64,000 bases of DNA from Erythrophleum ivorense (GCA_026724425.1 JAIUCV010000004.1:568001-632000); one strand, 5' to 3'. Shown: positions 23,648-36,824, counted from the first letter of the stretch. Numbers and translations are program-made. The notes: a model not told the origin generated them from the sequence alone.

Positions 23648-24389
23648 TCAATATCTTGCTTAATAGTCTAGGTATTCTGGAGAGAACCAATTAGGGAATT
23701 TAAAGTCTGCTCTGGTAGTCTTCCTATACATCTTTATGAAATTTGAATCATGAAAAGGTTGATAACCTACTAATAAGACAAACAGAACTACTCCACAAGA
23801 CCAAGTATCAGCTTTGGCACCATCATAACCTTTCCTTCTGATGAGTTCAGAAGCAACATAGGCAGGCGTGCCACAAGGCGTATGTAGTAAGCCATCCTGC
23901 CTCTTGGATTCAGCAAGTGCACTTAGCCCAAAATCGGAGACCTTTAGGTTCCCATTGTCATCCAACAAAAGGTTTTCTGGTCTTCATATCACGGTGGTAA
24001 ACACCTCCACTATGACAAAAATGTATAGCATTCACTAGCTGCTGAAAACATTTATGAGCAACATCCTCTTTGAGCTTTCCTTTGACCACCTTGTCAAAGA
24101 GCTCACCGCCTTCAGCATATTCAATAGCAAAGTAAATCTTACTTTAGATGGCCATAACCTCATAAAGCTGTATAATATTGGGATGGTTAACAAGTTTCAT
24201 TATAGATATTTCATACTTGACCTGATCAGCTTATCCAGATTTCATAATTTTATCCTTCTTTATCATTTTAATAGCCACACTCTGGTTAGTTATTATACTC
24301 CGTGCATAGTATACTTTTGCAAAGGTACCTTGGCCTAGTAACCTTCCTAATTCATATCTTTGCATTAAGATATTTGGTTTATTCTCCAT

Positions 24390-27300
24390 ATCAAACCTCA
24401 CAGTAAGATGAAATAATACCTTAGTTCTTCAGTCACTTAAATGCTTATCATCTACAAATGGAAGGAGTATAGCTATAACTATATCTATGTATGGGAAAAT
24501 TTATTCAACGTTCTTCACATAGATCATGTATAAACACGAAAGGCACTCTAAAAAAACTTGTGCGCCAACTGTGCATCAGGCAATAGGGAAGAAATGAGTT
24601 AAAGAATTTTGACCTACGGATCTCAAGGACGGAGCTTTGATCATGGAGGCACATCATCCGGCATTTGGGGTAGTGCCTATCTTAAGAACAACTGAGAGAA
24701 TGGGTTCTCTTTCTCTGCATCTCCAAGGATGTGCACAATATACACATCTGCACGGTCCAGATTTTAAAGTTTTATTTTTGATCTTTTTAACATAAATCAT
24801 TATATTTTGTAAAGTTTGTAGTTGGAAAACTGTTTCTATTTTTTATTCTGTATCTTCTAAAAAAAAAAATTTAAAAATTTTGGAAAAAAAAAAAAAGAAT
24901 ATGATCTAAACGGCTCAATGAAGAAGTGCACACCGTGCACATAATCTAAACGGCTCATAGAAGAAGTGCACACGTTAAGAGATATGCAAGGAACTTGGTT
25001 TGCTAAGAGGATGTGCTCCAAGGGTAAGTTGAGGACATTCAGCAGTATACTTCAATTCCAGCAGAAAACGCTAAGAGATATGCAAGGGAACTTGGTTTGC
25101 TAAGAGGATGTGCTCCAAGGGTAAGTTGAGGACATTCAGCAGTATACTTCAATTTCAGCAGAAAGTTTTCACCAGATTCTGAAAAACAAAGATAAAATAA
25201 TCTTGACTTCAATACTCATTCAGAAGATTAATAAAGGAATTCAAAATATGAAATTAAACTGTTGAATGTATATATATCAGCGGCTGAAGAAGGGAAAAAT
25301 AAGGATGGCCATTGCTACTTATTTATCAGCGTTTCTGGGTAAACAAAACAAATATCTAGCATTTTTCCAAACCTCTCAACACTGTATAATCCATAGCAAT
25401 GAACACAATTAAACAGATATATTAGGAATAATTGGTGATATTTCCATTGAAACTTTAAATATGATTTTGAATCAGAAATTTTTTCACGAGAAATTAATCG
25501 CTCCTCACAAGATAAAAATAAGAATTCAGATAGTAAGTATAGAGGAGAAAAAGAATGAAAGACTAATCATAAACCATAGCCATAGTTTCATGACTGAAAA
25601 CCCTTCCTCACCAGGCTAACTAACCATCTGCCGTTGCCATAACCCATCTGCAGTAACCCAATTCGTCCTCAAAAACTAAGATCATTAAAACAAACCGCAT
25701 GACCTTTCGTTTTGCTTCCATAAAAGAAATGTAAAACAATTATGAGTTAAATTTCGATAAAGAGAAATCACAGAATCTTAATTTCTACCAGTAATTATTT
25801 GCAGGGGAAAAAAATCGTATCTGAAATTGCATCAAAACCAGGGTTTTTTTTTTTTTTCCAAAACCCAAATCGGGTAAACACCAATTAAAAAGATCCTACC
25901 ATCAGGGGAAGAAAAATCATGCGCGTGCTCAAGTTAAACTCAGAAATTGAAACAGCATTGAAAGACTTATAATGAGCAAAACGTTGAGATCGAACAGGGG
26001 CAAGTGGTTGAAGATCACCGATCCAGATAAAAGAATAAAAATCTGATACAATAATGGGAGACAGGGAAAAATAACAAAAAAAAAAAGAATAATTTATAGT
26101 GTGACGATATAACAAAAGCATATATAATACTTTTTTTCTTCTTAATTAAGTTATTTATATGTTCAGGACACCATGTAAGAAGGAAAAAGATACGGAATAA
26201 AAAGGGAATTACGCTGGTTTCGTCCTTGGGACATGAAGCCACGTTTTCTCATATAATTTTTGTATATTTGTTATACAAAAATTATAAAATCATGCTTTAG
26301 ATTATTTGGTTTTACATAAAAGAGATTTATAGAAATTTTAATAAAATATATTAAATAGAGAGTAATCTAATAGATAAAAAAAACTAAAAAAATTATAAAT
26401 AAAATTATTAAGAGATTTAAATTTAAATAAATTATTTAATAATAATACTTTATAATGTCATTTAATTCATATAGTTAATTTCATTGTTATTATGATTTTT
26501 TAATCATTAAATTATGTATAATGTTCTGATTTTATTTCATATTTATTCAACATTTTTATAATCAAATCTAGTATTTTTTTTTCAGACTTTGAATGTTAAA
26601 TTTAAAGTTTGAATTAATAATATTAAGTGAACAAATAACATTCAAGTCAATATAAGTTATTAGAGTTGGATTTAAATTTACATTAAGAATAAAATAAAAA
26701 GGTAACATTGTAAATATTATAATGGTGGAAAGTTTAAATTAAATAATAATAATTTATAAATAATTAAATAAAAAATTTATCTATATGTTAGATATTAAAA
26801 TAATTTTTTCTATGTTTTAAATTCCCGCAAGAATTCATTAACAAAAAATAAAGGCATAATTTAATTTCACTTTTTACATGATATTTTAACATTTTTTTAA
26901 CTGTTTTATCATGTAATGGGATCGTTGGTATTGATATATAAACTAAAACTTTTTTTTTTTTGAAGAAAACTTATTGTCCCCAAAATGTTGGAGAACTAGA
27001 AGTTTCAAAAGGCTAAAAAATCCCGTGATATATATTACTAATTAATAATCGGACTAAATGACTGTTAAGTGATTAAATTGAATCGAATTTTAATTTTTTT
27101 TTTTGAAAAATTATGTTTCATTTAATTGTACGATCTAGTTATTATGTTTTTGCTCTTTATTTTGATTCATTTAGTTGATTTATTTTGATTTGGATCAAAA
27201 TATTCTACATCCAATTTTCAAGTACGAAAGATGTTATTTTTATTAAAGTGAAAAATCACCAAAAATATGAAAACAATCATAAATATACGCTTAGCTTTCT

Positions 27301-27442
27301 AGCTGTTATTACTCATTTCCAAGGTAATTTCATAAAAATCAACACTAGCATCTTACAACCTTTTGTGACTTCATTGAATTTTTCTCAAACTTTTTAAAAA
27401 TTCTAAATACAAAACAATTTTACGAGTTGAATACTTAGATTT

Positions 27443-27474
<32 letters not shown>

Positions 27475-28672
27475 TTAAGTTTTCTCTCAAAAGACATTTA
27501 AAAACTTAAGACAAAAGAATGAAATAGATTAAGTACACAGACACTCTAAAATATAAAAAGTTAACTCACACAAAATACTTCTTTTAATAAAAGTCTAGCA
27601 AATACAACATAGTAAGAATTTAGTGTTTTCTTCTTTTTTCTTAATTATTTTCCATCTTTAAAATGATCTTCTTTAAATAATGTAACTTTTAGTGTGACCA
27701 TTAGATAGGAGCTTCCTTTGATAAATTGATAGATATTTTTTAATGATTAGGAATTTGCATCTTTGATTGCTTTAAATCAATCCATGATGCTATCAACTCT
27801 ATCAACGAGCTTTTAATGTGAAAATCATTAACTTCATTAAGTACATACCTTCCAGGAATAAGAAGACTTGAATGATCTTTCTTTTGCACAATTATGTGTT
27901 TGCTTTCTTCAAATATCAATCTTTTCTATTTTGCTTCCTAAACTTTTAGACTTTATTTTTTTATTTTCTAATTAATAATATCTCATTAAATGTGTGGAGA
28001 TCACATTAGTATAGTATATGTTTTCAAAAACTTTCTGTAAAAATATTTTTATAATTAAAACCTTGAAATAATTAAAAATTATATTTGAAAATTTACCATA
28101 AATGAAATCTTTTAAAATAATTTTTTTAATTAAATCTTTTGAAAAATTTCCTTTTTCAAACCAAATCATTTAATATCTTCATTAAAAATAATCAAACACA
28201 TTTTATCCCATTAAAATAAATTATATATCTAGAATTTATGATTTCAACCCAATTAAATTTCTTTTTCAAAAATCACTTAATTGAAAATGTTGACATAATT
28301 AAAATGAAATACCTTTGATCCAACAATATCTTTCAAGTCTCACCATATATTCACTTTTGTCATTATTATTGTATTTATTGTGAGTTATGAAGAAATTAAA
28401 CAAATTTAAAATACAATATTAAACCTTTCAAATTAACCATTTGTGTATTAAAAAAAACTTAATTATTTTGACAGACCAGCATAGCTTATTGAAATGAGTA
28501 TGGATGGGCATAGGCTATGTATAGTCAACAAATATAATTAAAATTGAAATGATGATACAAAATTACAAATATCACAAAGTAGTAATATAAAAACAGGAGG
28601 AAGGATGAACTATTTTAATCCTTAGAAGAATGAAAATGAAAGAGCTAAATATCGTGTTTTTTTTTTCTTTTT
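24390..28672. other. CIPK-pseudogene 5' flank and CIPK-BAHD spacer, copy 3
   Basis: No gene is seen. 24390-26250 aligns with 14783-16240 but carries an extra stretch of about 0.3 kb (roughly 24690-24990) and a local 96-bp duplication. 26250-28672 is spacer copy 3, with a CT-rich run at about 27450-27475. The minus-strand frames near 25885-26242 correspond to the leader region of the other CIPK and are not a separate gene. Confidence 0.6.
24974..25165. repeat. 96-bp tandem duplication upstream of the CIPK pseudogene
   Basis: The segment starting at GTTAAGAGATATGCAAGG (24974) recurs at 25070 (GCTAAGAGATATGCAAGGG). Both copies continue through GGATGTGCTCCAAGGGTAAG to a CAGCAGAAA end, differing at only a few positions. 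The matching region of unit 2 (about 15134-15195) has a single copy of the shared portion. Confidence 0.85.
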
Positions 28673-30518
28673 TTATATGATAGTTGGATTCAAGGATGCA
28701 AATTCAAGCAGTTCATGGTTGTTCTCCAATAAGGCCATGTCTTGTTCACTCAAGGTCACCCACGCTTCTATTCCCTTTCCATCGCTTGTGTCCATTAGAA
28801 TAATAGAATTCTTGATCTTTAGAGAAGGAATACTCACCCACATGGGCTTTCCCCACCCAAAATCAGCTTTGTAAAATGAAAAATGACACCAGCTAGTGCA
28901 ACCGTAGAAATCTATGCCCTCTTTGTACACAAGTTCCATGTCCTTCAAACCCTCACAAACCGTAAGGAAAGCATTTCCTTCTTGAAGTTTGTGGACATGT
29001 ACCTTGGAAAATTGTTCTAGACCTTTCCTTAGCTGAACCACCAAGCCTTGCAACCCCATCTCATTATCATTACTATCATCTGGTTGTGCTATAAAGTGAC
29101 CCAAAAAATTACCTACACTGGTCTCAGGTAAGGATGGGTTTACCCTTCTACGAATATTCACTATTTGAGATACCATAGAGGGTCTTGTGGTTATTCCTAG
29201 ATTTACTCTTGATGCAATTGTAGCACACTTCCAAATCAGTGCCAATACAACCTCAACTCGGCTTGGTTGCTCCGCTATATTGCTAGTAGCTTTAGCCTTC
29301 AATTTTGTTATCTTTGAGGAATCAAACACATACCTGCATCCAATTAAATTTTGCTATCTCATGTCAAATTAATAATATTTATTTAATTTGATAAGAATAT
29401 GATCCATGTTAATGTTTAATGACCTATAAAATTTCTTATATCCATATAAAGTTTAATAAAATTAAAATCGATGAATTTAATTATATACAAGATTCATCAT
29501 AACTAATTGAATTTAAAATGCCATGGCATTTGAAAGAAAAAATTGATGACTTCATGCTACTTGACAAATGTGTTTGTGCTCATATAAATTCTATCACCAC
29601 AAATGATCAGATTTCAACACTTAATTATTTTGTCATAAAATCAAAATAAATAAGAAATAATTATATTTTTGAGTCTATATAAATAAGATCCATTGCCTTT
29701 TCCAAAGGAAAGAAATTTTTAACTCCCGGCGTTAAAATTTTCTAATTTAAGATTGAAATTTTCTCAAATCCTCAATAATTAAAAAATTATTTTTTATCAA
29801 AAATTGTATTCCTTTCCTCAAAGTTAATTTGTTGAGCAAATTGGAGGCGAAAATTGCATGTAGAATACCTTCTTGTAATGCAATCGAACTGTCTAAACTC
29901 AACAGCTGGTAGAACAACGGGAAAATCCATGGAAGGGTAAAGAGAGCCGAGAATATACTTTGGAAGCATAGACTCAGTCAAACAACCAAGAGCTGTCGAA
30001 GACCAAGCCTTGATGAATGAACCAATAGTGGATGCATCAGCGATCTTGTGGGACATGGACACACCAATTGCCAAACCCCCACAATCGAACAAATTCACTT
30101 GCACTTTCAGTAAAAAGCCACACCCTAACGCCACATCATCAAGGGGCACAAACTGGTGTACAAAGTCAGCATCTGGTTGTTTAAGAATGTCGGAAAGGAG
30201 GCCCTGGACCCGAGCCTCACAAAACTCAACACCTTCGTCGTTGCATTCAATTATTGCGTTATCTTTGATTCTGCCTGCCAGAGGATAGAAGTGGGTTAGA
30301 GTCTCAGACAAAGACGTTTTGAGCCTTTCACACCTCTCCTGATGACTAGGATGGCCCTCATTTTCAATTTTGGGATAGAAAAACAGAATTCGAGTGTGCA
30401 TTACAGGAGCAAGCTGGTCAATGAAAGACAGCTTGAAAGTTTCAAGGTTTTGGGGAGTTGGAGAAGATGGCTTTATGGTTTGTTTGGACACAAACTCAAC
30501 CTTCATTGCCTTCAACAT
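28673..30518 (-). CDS. BAHD acyltransferase, vinorine-synthase-like (tandem copy 3)
   Basis: A complete two-exon BAHD gene encoding 436 residues: exon 1 29869-30518, exon 2 28673-29333, GT-AG intron of 535 bp in the same Arg codon as copy 2. HKIAD is at 157-161 and DFGWG at 374-378, both canonical. The predicted start is MLKAMKVEFVSK at 30516-30518; upstream in-frame codons begin with TTG only. The stop is TAA at 28673-28675. It differs from copy 2 at many surface and pocket-region positions (for example TSWCHFSFYKADFGWG against SSWCRFSFYEADFGWG), so the acceptor may differ. The upstream region is shortened compared with copies 2 and 4. The protein is expected to be a soluble enzyme that transfers an acyl group from CoA; the substrate is unknown. 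Confidence 0.93.
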
Positions 30519-31064
30519 CTCGTGGCCTGAAAATATTGGTTTGAAATTTGAATGGCTCAAAATCTTAAGGCTCTAATGTCTCAGCACCCTGATATATTTA
30601 TATATACTAGCCAGTTTCGATTGAATATAAATGCACCTTGTTAATTAATTAGATGTGCCTTGAAATTGTTGGTCTGGTAAGTCGCAAGAGAACGTGCAAA
30701 AGGAATAAACTGACTTAAAAGTGACAAGTCAAATAAATATATACATGTGGAAGAATATAACAGCTAGGATTTTGACAACAAAGAATTAATATCATGCTCC
30801 GACACGTAGTCGGTAGTACCAACTCCTTGCATGCGACTCGCAAGGTAGCTAAAGGCCAATCAGAGGCAGCCACTACTGTATTTGTGTGAGAAGTATATAT
30901 TTGTTTGACTTGAGCTGTAGATTCCTAAAAAGATTTGATGCCTTAAAATAGCAGAAAAAAACTATACCTAAGGCCTCTACATGAATAAGCCATATGAATA
31001 ATTAGTTGGAAGAATTCGTCATGGTTGATGATACATATAATTAAAAAGCTTGCTTTGCACCTAT
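30519..31064. other. Short upstream region of BAHD copy 3 and right edge of unit 3
   Basis: Apart from the TATA box nothing functional is seen. Sequence matching the other units stops near 30800 and resumes near 30817 (CCAACTCC..., then GGCCAATCAGAGGCAGCC), so the 1.35-kb block present in units 2 and 4 is missing. 30840-31060 is the repeated right edge of the unit. Confidence 0.6.
30593..30606 (-). promoter_or_regulatory. Probable TATA box of BAHD copy 3
   Basis: TATATATAAATATA on the minus strand, about 75 bp before the ATG, identical in copies 1 and 4. Confidence 0.55.
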
Positions 31065-31310
31065 TAGTTATTAATATTGTTGCTCATGCTTACCACGAAA
31101 CTAATAGGTGTGCTGACTATCTTGCTGTCAACGCCCATGGCCTTTCTCATGGGCTGCATTTTTTTTTTTATCGAGTTTCTCCTCAGTTGGCTGGGTTGAT
31201 CCGCGAAAACTTTTTTAAGGTCTGTTGTTGTGTAGTCTTTGGGTTTTGAACTTCCTCTCACAACACCCCCCCCCCCGGGCCCCAAAAAAAAAAAAAGAAA
31301 AGAAAAAATT
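31065..31310 (+). mobile_element. 3' tail fragment of an L1-type LINE
   Basis: The plus-strand frame reads HAYHETNRCADYLAVNAHGL, matching the C-terminal RNase-H-like segment (H-x-R-E-x-N-x-x-AD-x-LA) often found at the end of plant L1 polyproteins. A stop at 31247-31249 follows, then a C-rich stretch and an A-rich tail (about 31285-31305). The flanking sequence matches unit 4, which lacks the fragment. It is a 5'-truncated insertion with no activity. Confidence 0.6.
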
Positions 31311-33223
31311 GAAAGTTGGTATCAAATAATGTTCTCTGTTAAATCTCTGAGTTTGGGCGGCATCCAAAGTTTGAGTTAGAAAATTCTTTAATTTTTAATA
31401 TTAGACTGGTAAATGTATATAATTATGCATAAAACATGATGGTGATCAGACATTCACAGTTATAAAAAAGATGGTGCTAATTCTATGTGACCCATTTGGC
31501 AGAGGAGGTGATTGCTTTTTCATATATATTGTTGACAATGTTACTTAAAATAATGAACGGAACCAGACAACATATGTGGGCACCATATGCCCTTCTCCGT
31601 CTTCCATGCTCTGCATTGCTAACAGACATAAAATTTCACTATGCAAGTATGAAAAAAATGGGATACGATTAATTCCTAATTTGTCAAAGACCTAGAAAAA
31701 AGTGAAGTTTTCATGATGTGAATGATTTTATCTAATTACTAGTACATAAACATAGAAAATTTGATTAATTATTTCGACTGCAGTTTACATTTTCATTCGA
31801 GGGTTGCGGACTTGCGGTCTGTTTACATTACATCTGCGAACATTGTAAAAAGATATAGATTACAATCAATTAAAGCCAAACGTATTTATAACTTATAATG
31901 ACTAATTAGCAAAGGCTTCAAACTATATCTAATTAATAGTGCAAGAGTTCAATCTCTCATCTCTCTAAAATTATCCAAAAGAGAAATCAAACACTAGGAG
32001 TATTGGATTTGTGTGCAATTAATTATTTTTAAAGGGTTTTATTTGTGACCCAAATTTGATAGCAATAATATAGAAAGGAAAGAAATTATACATATATTAA
32101 CCATGAACAAACAAAGCAAGGAATGAAAAGATATAAAGGAGAAAATGAATCAAGTTGAGGTTTTATATGACCCAAATGTGTGTATAATAAATTAAATAAA
32201 GTTTATCCTAGTCCTCTAATTTGATACTTGCATGCCACTAATGCTATGTTCATTCCTTATTTCGTTGTTGATTACAGTATTATAAACAGAAATTGCCGAC
32301 TTGACTCTAGGAACTAATTATATTAATCTATCTGGCAATCAAATAGACATTAAATGATGACCAAAAAGGAAAAAAGGAAAAAACTTAGTGCAGGCACACT
32401 AGCAATGCCTCATGGGAAAAGCACGTTTGTGATAGGAAGGAACTTGCAGATTTAGAGCTAGGTAATCGATCATTTCTTCACAAATTGTCTTCAAAAGTCT
32501 AGCCTCAGTAGAATGAAGACAGACTTCGAAGTTGGGTTACTCCATATCAAGCACTGACCCGATTTCTTTTTTTTTTTTTTAAATATAATTTTGGGAAAAA
32601 TATCATTTTAATTCTTTAATTTTAACCCTTGTTCCAAACTGATCCCTTTTTTTTTAGGGCATCCCGTGCAATAACACATTTTTTTTGGGGGATTAAAAAT
32701 TAAAATTAAAAAGATAATAAGTGTAAATGTAAGAACAAAAATTATAACGATAAAAAAATATATTTTTAAAAAATTTTAATTAGACATGATTATACATTTT
32801 AGCTTTCTAATTCTAATTTTAAATTTTTAAAGAAAAAGGTAAAGTTACCTTAAGTAATATGTTACCGCACGAAATCCTCTATTATAACGGATCTGTGCTC
32901 TATTTTTCCCTTGCTTCTTAACATTAAATGCTTTAATTTGTTCCTTTTTTATATACCGCGTTCGTTTCTTAGACGAAAACATTGCTTACTGAAATGAAAC
33001 ATGACTGATGACTCATTTAAACTTCAAATCTCTTTCCTACTAAGACAAAACAAAGCTGCTAAGTCATATATACCAAAATCTCAAAAAATTAAAAAAATAA
33101 AAACTCTTAATTGAATTCCTCACAATTCAAGTTTTATAGAAATGAGATAACGTTAGTTTATTACTGAGCCATCTGGATTCAGTAATAAAATTGGCAAGAG
33201 GATTCTTAGCTACTCTATGTTGC
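31311..33223. other. Intergenic, no gene; contains a dispersed repeat
   Basis: No coding sequence is supported. A stretch of about 240 bp at 32113-32355 is nearly identical to 57604-57842 (see the repeat entry). The rest is AT-rich with homopolymer runs. Confidence 0.55.
32113..32355. repeat. Dispersed direct repeat, copy A (partner at 57604-57842)
   Basis: Both copies run from GAAAAGATATAAAGGAGAAA through TTTATATGACCCAAAT to AAATAGACATTAAATGA, with only a few differences seen by eye. Similarity weakens after this point (TAGTGCA...CACACTAGC in both). Confidence 0.85.
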
Positions 33224-33532
33224 TTAGTTTGAATAGTAATTTGGGTTATTTATATAGATTTAAATGATGTAGATTTTAATTTCATTTTTTAATTCTAACC
33301 CTTCCTCTTTTGTTTTATTTTTTAATTTTAAAGGAAATAAAATGTAAGATGAAAATTAGTTTTTAACTTCCTTCAAATTTTGTTTAATACAAATTGAAAA
33401 TCTGTTTTCATCTTACATTTTGCTTCTTTTGAAATAAAATAAAATTATCAAAAATAAATTGCTCAAATTAAAAAAATTAAAATTTATACTATCTAAATCT
33501 ATATAAATGATCTAAATTGCTATTCAAGCTAA
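33224..33532. mobile_element. Foldback MITE, about 309 bp
   Basis: The ends are long imperfect inverted repeats: left TTAGTTTGAATAGTAATTT, right end reverse-complemented TTAGCTTGAATAGCAATTT, both continuing into TTATATAGATTTA. The interior also pairs: AAAATGTAAGATGAAAA (about 33339) with TTTTCATCTTACATTTT (about 33406). Nearly the whole element can fold into one hairpin. No coding capacity and no clear target duplication were found, so the superfamily is unknown. Confidence 0.75.
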
Positions 33533-36516
33533 ATAGTACAGCAGCGGAAAATCCATATGCATAGAATTGAATGCATGCATTGGGAGCAGTGGTATATTAT
33601 TCTGAATGTGACCCAGCACCCAAGTATCTTCCAATCTTGTATGTATACTGGAGCCCCTTTTTTCTCTTTTTCTTTTCTGTTTTTCTCTCCTTTTGCTGTC
33701 TATGTTTGCCGGACTTGGGCCTTTCCCGTGTAGATGAAGATACAATAGGATATTTTCTGACTTTTGGTTTTAGTTTTTACCAATTATTTTTTGGTTTTTA
33801 GGGTATTATTGTCTTTTTGGTCTATTCTATTTTGATTTAAATAAAAAATTTGTCTTCTATAAATAATGACAACAAATTTATGTAAAACTCTTAATACCTC
33901 GTTACATCGCATGGGTGATCGTCTAGTTCTTCACAATTGCTAGTGTCCTCCCTGCATCAACTGCATATGTTATCATGGCCTCTTGGAACTCTTCTCTTGT
34001 TTTGTAAATCGTGTCGGAGATCCCACTTTTATGCTGTCATGTCTTTTAGTAGCTTGTGTTTCGCGTACATTGACCAGAATGGATACTCTCATATTTGCTC
34101 TCCCTCACGTTTGTTCGTTACTCACAAGATTTTATTGGAGCTCTAATTTAAATTTAATTGGCTTTGTTTTTAAAATAAAATTATAATTGATGAAATTAAA
34201 TTAAAAATATTTATATTGAAATATCTTAAATTTTAAAAGATTTAAGGGTCAAAAATTTAAATACGCAAAAAAATTATAGTTCATAGTTTTAAGTTAAAAT
34301 TTTTTATCTTTAAATCTTTTAAAATAATTTTAAAATTTTCTTTTTATTTTTTGGGGCCTTGTCTCAAGTTCCAGAATCACTGTAATGTCTGAAGATAGTT
34401 CTTGGAAAACAAAAGGACAAGTACAAGGATGAATATGAAACAAATTAAATAACTAATAGACCAGAATGAAATAATTAAAACTAAAATAAATGCTCTTCTG
34501 TAACAGTCATTTATAATGATCATAAATACAGGACTTGACTAAATTTACGCGTTGTTAGATTCCAAATAATACATGGAAAATACTTAGGTCAGCTAATGCT
34601 TGGTCAAGCTTAAAACTCAAATTAAAAAAATGTAGGGAGTGAAAATCTGAGAAGCAAATCAATCGACGCTTGTTTGATAAAGGAATGAGGGACAGCTGAA
34701 AACGAGATGATACAACAACTTTCAATTTTTACTCTTTCCACTATCTATCAAGAAGTGAAGAATTAAAACCAGTTCGTTTTCATTTTTCACTCTCTCCTCT
34801 TGCTTGGTCTTCGATCTGAATATATCACAAGAAGGTTGATGAGTTATTACTTGAAATTTTCTTTCACATGGACTGCTTTTCTGCATAATAACAAACACAA
34901 CTCTAAGCCATAAAGTCATTTATAATAGTATCTTGGTAGTCACATATGGCTTTCCTTTCCCCTAAGTTCATAAAAGAGAATTTGTACCCTCAGCACTCCA
35001 ACTAATACATTTCTTTCTTTTAGGACTAAGCTTGTTTATCTCTATTTTTCTATTTCTCCAACACCAACACGTGTGATCTTAGAATATATAGGCAATTTAT
35101 AAATAAAAAAAATTGTCCTATTAAATTATTTTAAAATTATAAATAGAAAATAATTAAAATATGGTTTATCATTACATTTCATGTCAGTATCTATGTGGCA
35201 TAATATAAATAAAAAGTTAATCAAATTAAGTGACTTAAAAAAAAATTATTTATCATAATTTTATGCCTGCCTCAACTTTTATTATATATGAAAGAATAAA
35301 ATTACATTCAATTACTTGGCTTTTTCTCAATTTAGTTTTTGTCAAAAAAATTAATTTTTTTTCACTATACGTATTTCTTTCGTAAATAAAATTACTTAAT
35401 TATTTTTAATGTCATATCAAAAATAAAAAAATCTCTTGTTAAAATTTAGCATTAACTTAGTTACATTTATTAAAATTAAAAATAAAATTAGTTTCATGTT
35501 GTATAAAAAGTTAACTTTTTTACCAAAAAAAGGTAGAAATTGCTGCTATATATATATATATATATCATATAAGTTAAGTGTAATTTTTTAAAATAAAAAA
35601 TATCAAATATAATTTAATTAGTCTGATTGTAATTTTTTTTGTAGATAAAATGGTGTCTCCGTTGTACGTGTTATTTTCGTTTGCTTTTACATATTGAAAT
35701 TTGAAATATAAAATTGAGTAATATCATCCTTGACCGTAAAAAATGTTACCTTTCTTGCTGCACCTCTATTTATAATTTTTTAATGCACTACTTTGCTAAC
35801 TACGATTGGCTCCAATCAAATGAAGAAAATAATGAGTGCAATAACTTTTATCTGCAGTACAAATAAATTACTGATTCTCAATCTGGCTCAGAGTATTTGA
35901 CTCATTTAAAACTTCTTCTGAACACTCAATGAACACAACAGACGCACGAGACAGAGAAAAAGCAGATTGGAGTTGTGTCGCAAACGAATCGTGACCGTGC
36001 AGTCAGGGGTTCTAGACGTTTTTCTTTTAATTTTCATTTGGTTCAACCAAGGGGAGAGAAAAGAAATTAATAGGAAAAAAGAAAAAGGAAAAGATTTTAA
36101 CGAGTTTTATTTGATTAAAAAAAAAAAGATAGATTATTATTTAATTTTAAAAAAATAAAAATAATTATATTTAGATAAATTTATTTTTATATTATTTTAA
36201 TTTTATTTTTTATAAAAAAAATTATTTAAAAAGACAAATTTAATACTATGAAAAAAAGTACGTTTTAAAAACTATAACTCTTACCGAATTAAATTTTTGT
36301 CTTTCTCATTATAATTTTTAGATATTCAATTAAATCCTAAATATTAAAAGAAAAATCTAAAAAGACGATACTGGACCCTATAATAAGATCCCCAAATGCA
36401 AGGATCCAGGCTCGAGTTGTGTCTGGTTTCCACGTAATTAACGAATGGATGAATTAATATTATGAATAGTGTTGTGCAATAACAAGGATGGCTTCTACTG
36501 CCATTTGAATTCAGAA
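33533..36516. other. Intergenic, no gene recognised
   Basis: AT-rich DNA with short, unrecognisable frames. Its right end is the sequence into which the LTR retrotransposon inserted, so before that insertion it lay directly 3' of the CHUP1-like gene relic now at 45269. Confidence 0.5.
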
Positions 36517-36521
36517 GCATG
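36517..36521. repeat. Left 5-bp target duplication of the LTR retrotransposon
   Basis: GCATG, repeated at 45191-45195. Confidence 0.85.
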
Positions 36522-36811
36522 TGTAATAATTGCCTCAATATAAGGGGAGAACTCTGGGAATGTGACTAAGAACACAGGAAGGATATTACAGAAATAGAGA
36601 GTCGGAAATCACAGAGAAGATTACATAAAACTTCCACACCATTTCCCCAACTAATTCCCACTATTAATACTTCCCATGGTCCCTCAAATGCAACGGCGTT
36701 CTTCTCATTTTGTTGCTGCGCCTAACCGTCTCATGCAAATTCTCCTCGTTGTGTGTAGCGTGCGCCACCTATCCACTACCCACCCCTCTTGCTGCTTTTG
36801 TTAACATAACA
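36522..36811 (-). repeat. 3' LTR of the Reina-like element
   Basis: 290 bp on the plus strand from TGTAATAATTGCCTC to TTGTTAACATAACA, next to the polypurine tract at about 36813-36823. Confidence 0.92.
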
Positions 36812-36824
36812 TTGCCCTCTCCAT

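Larger units (their letters stand above)
22155..24389 (-). pseudogene. CIPK pseudogene interrupted by a hAT element
   Basis: A duplicate of the CIPK at 13415. The N-terminal part (about 23648-24389) and the C-terminal part (22155-22733) are separated by a 906-bp hAT insertion. Besides the insertion there are stops where the intact gene has SGQAD (Gln codon to TAA) and ATKSK (a TAG), an APE to ASE change, a frameshift before LDP, a deletion of about 45 bp that removes the NAF motif, and loss of the normal stop (TAG to CAG). Both kinase and CBL-binding functions are destroyed. It shares the HTPCGTP loop with the intact gene, so that change predates the duplication. Confidence 0.93.
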
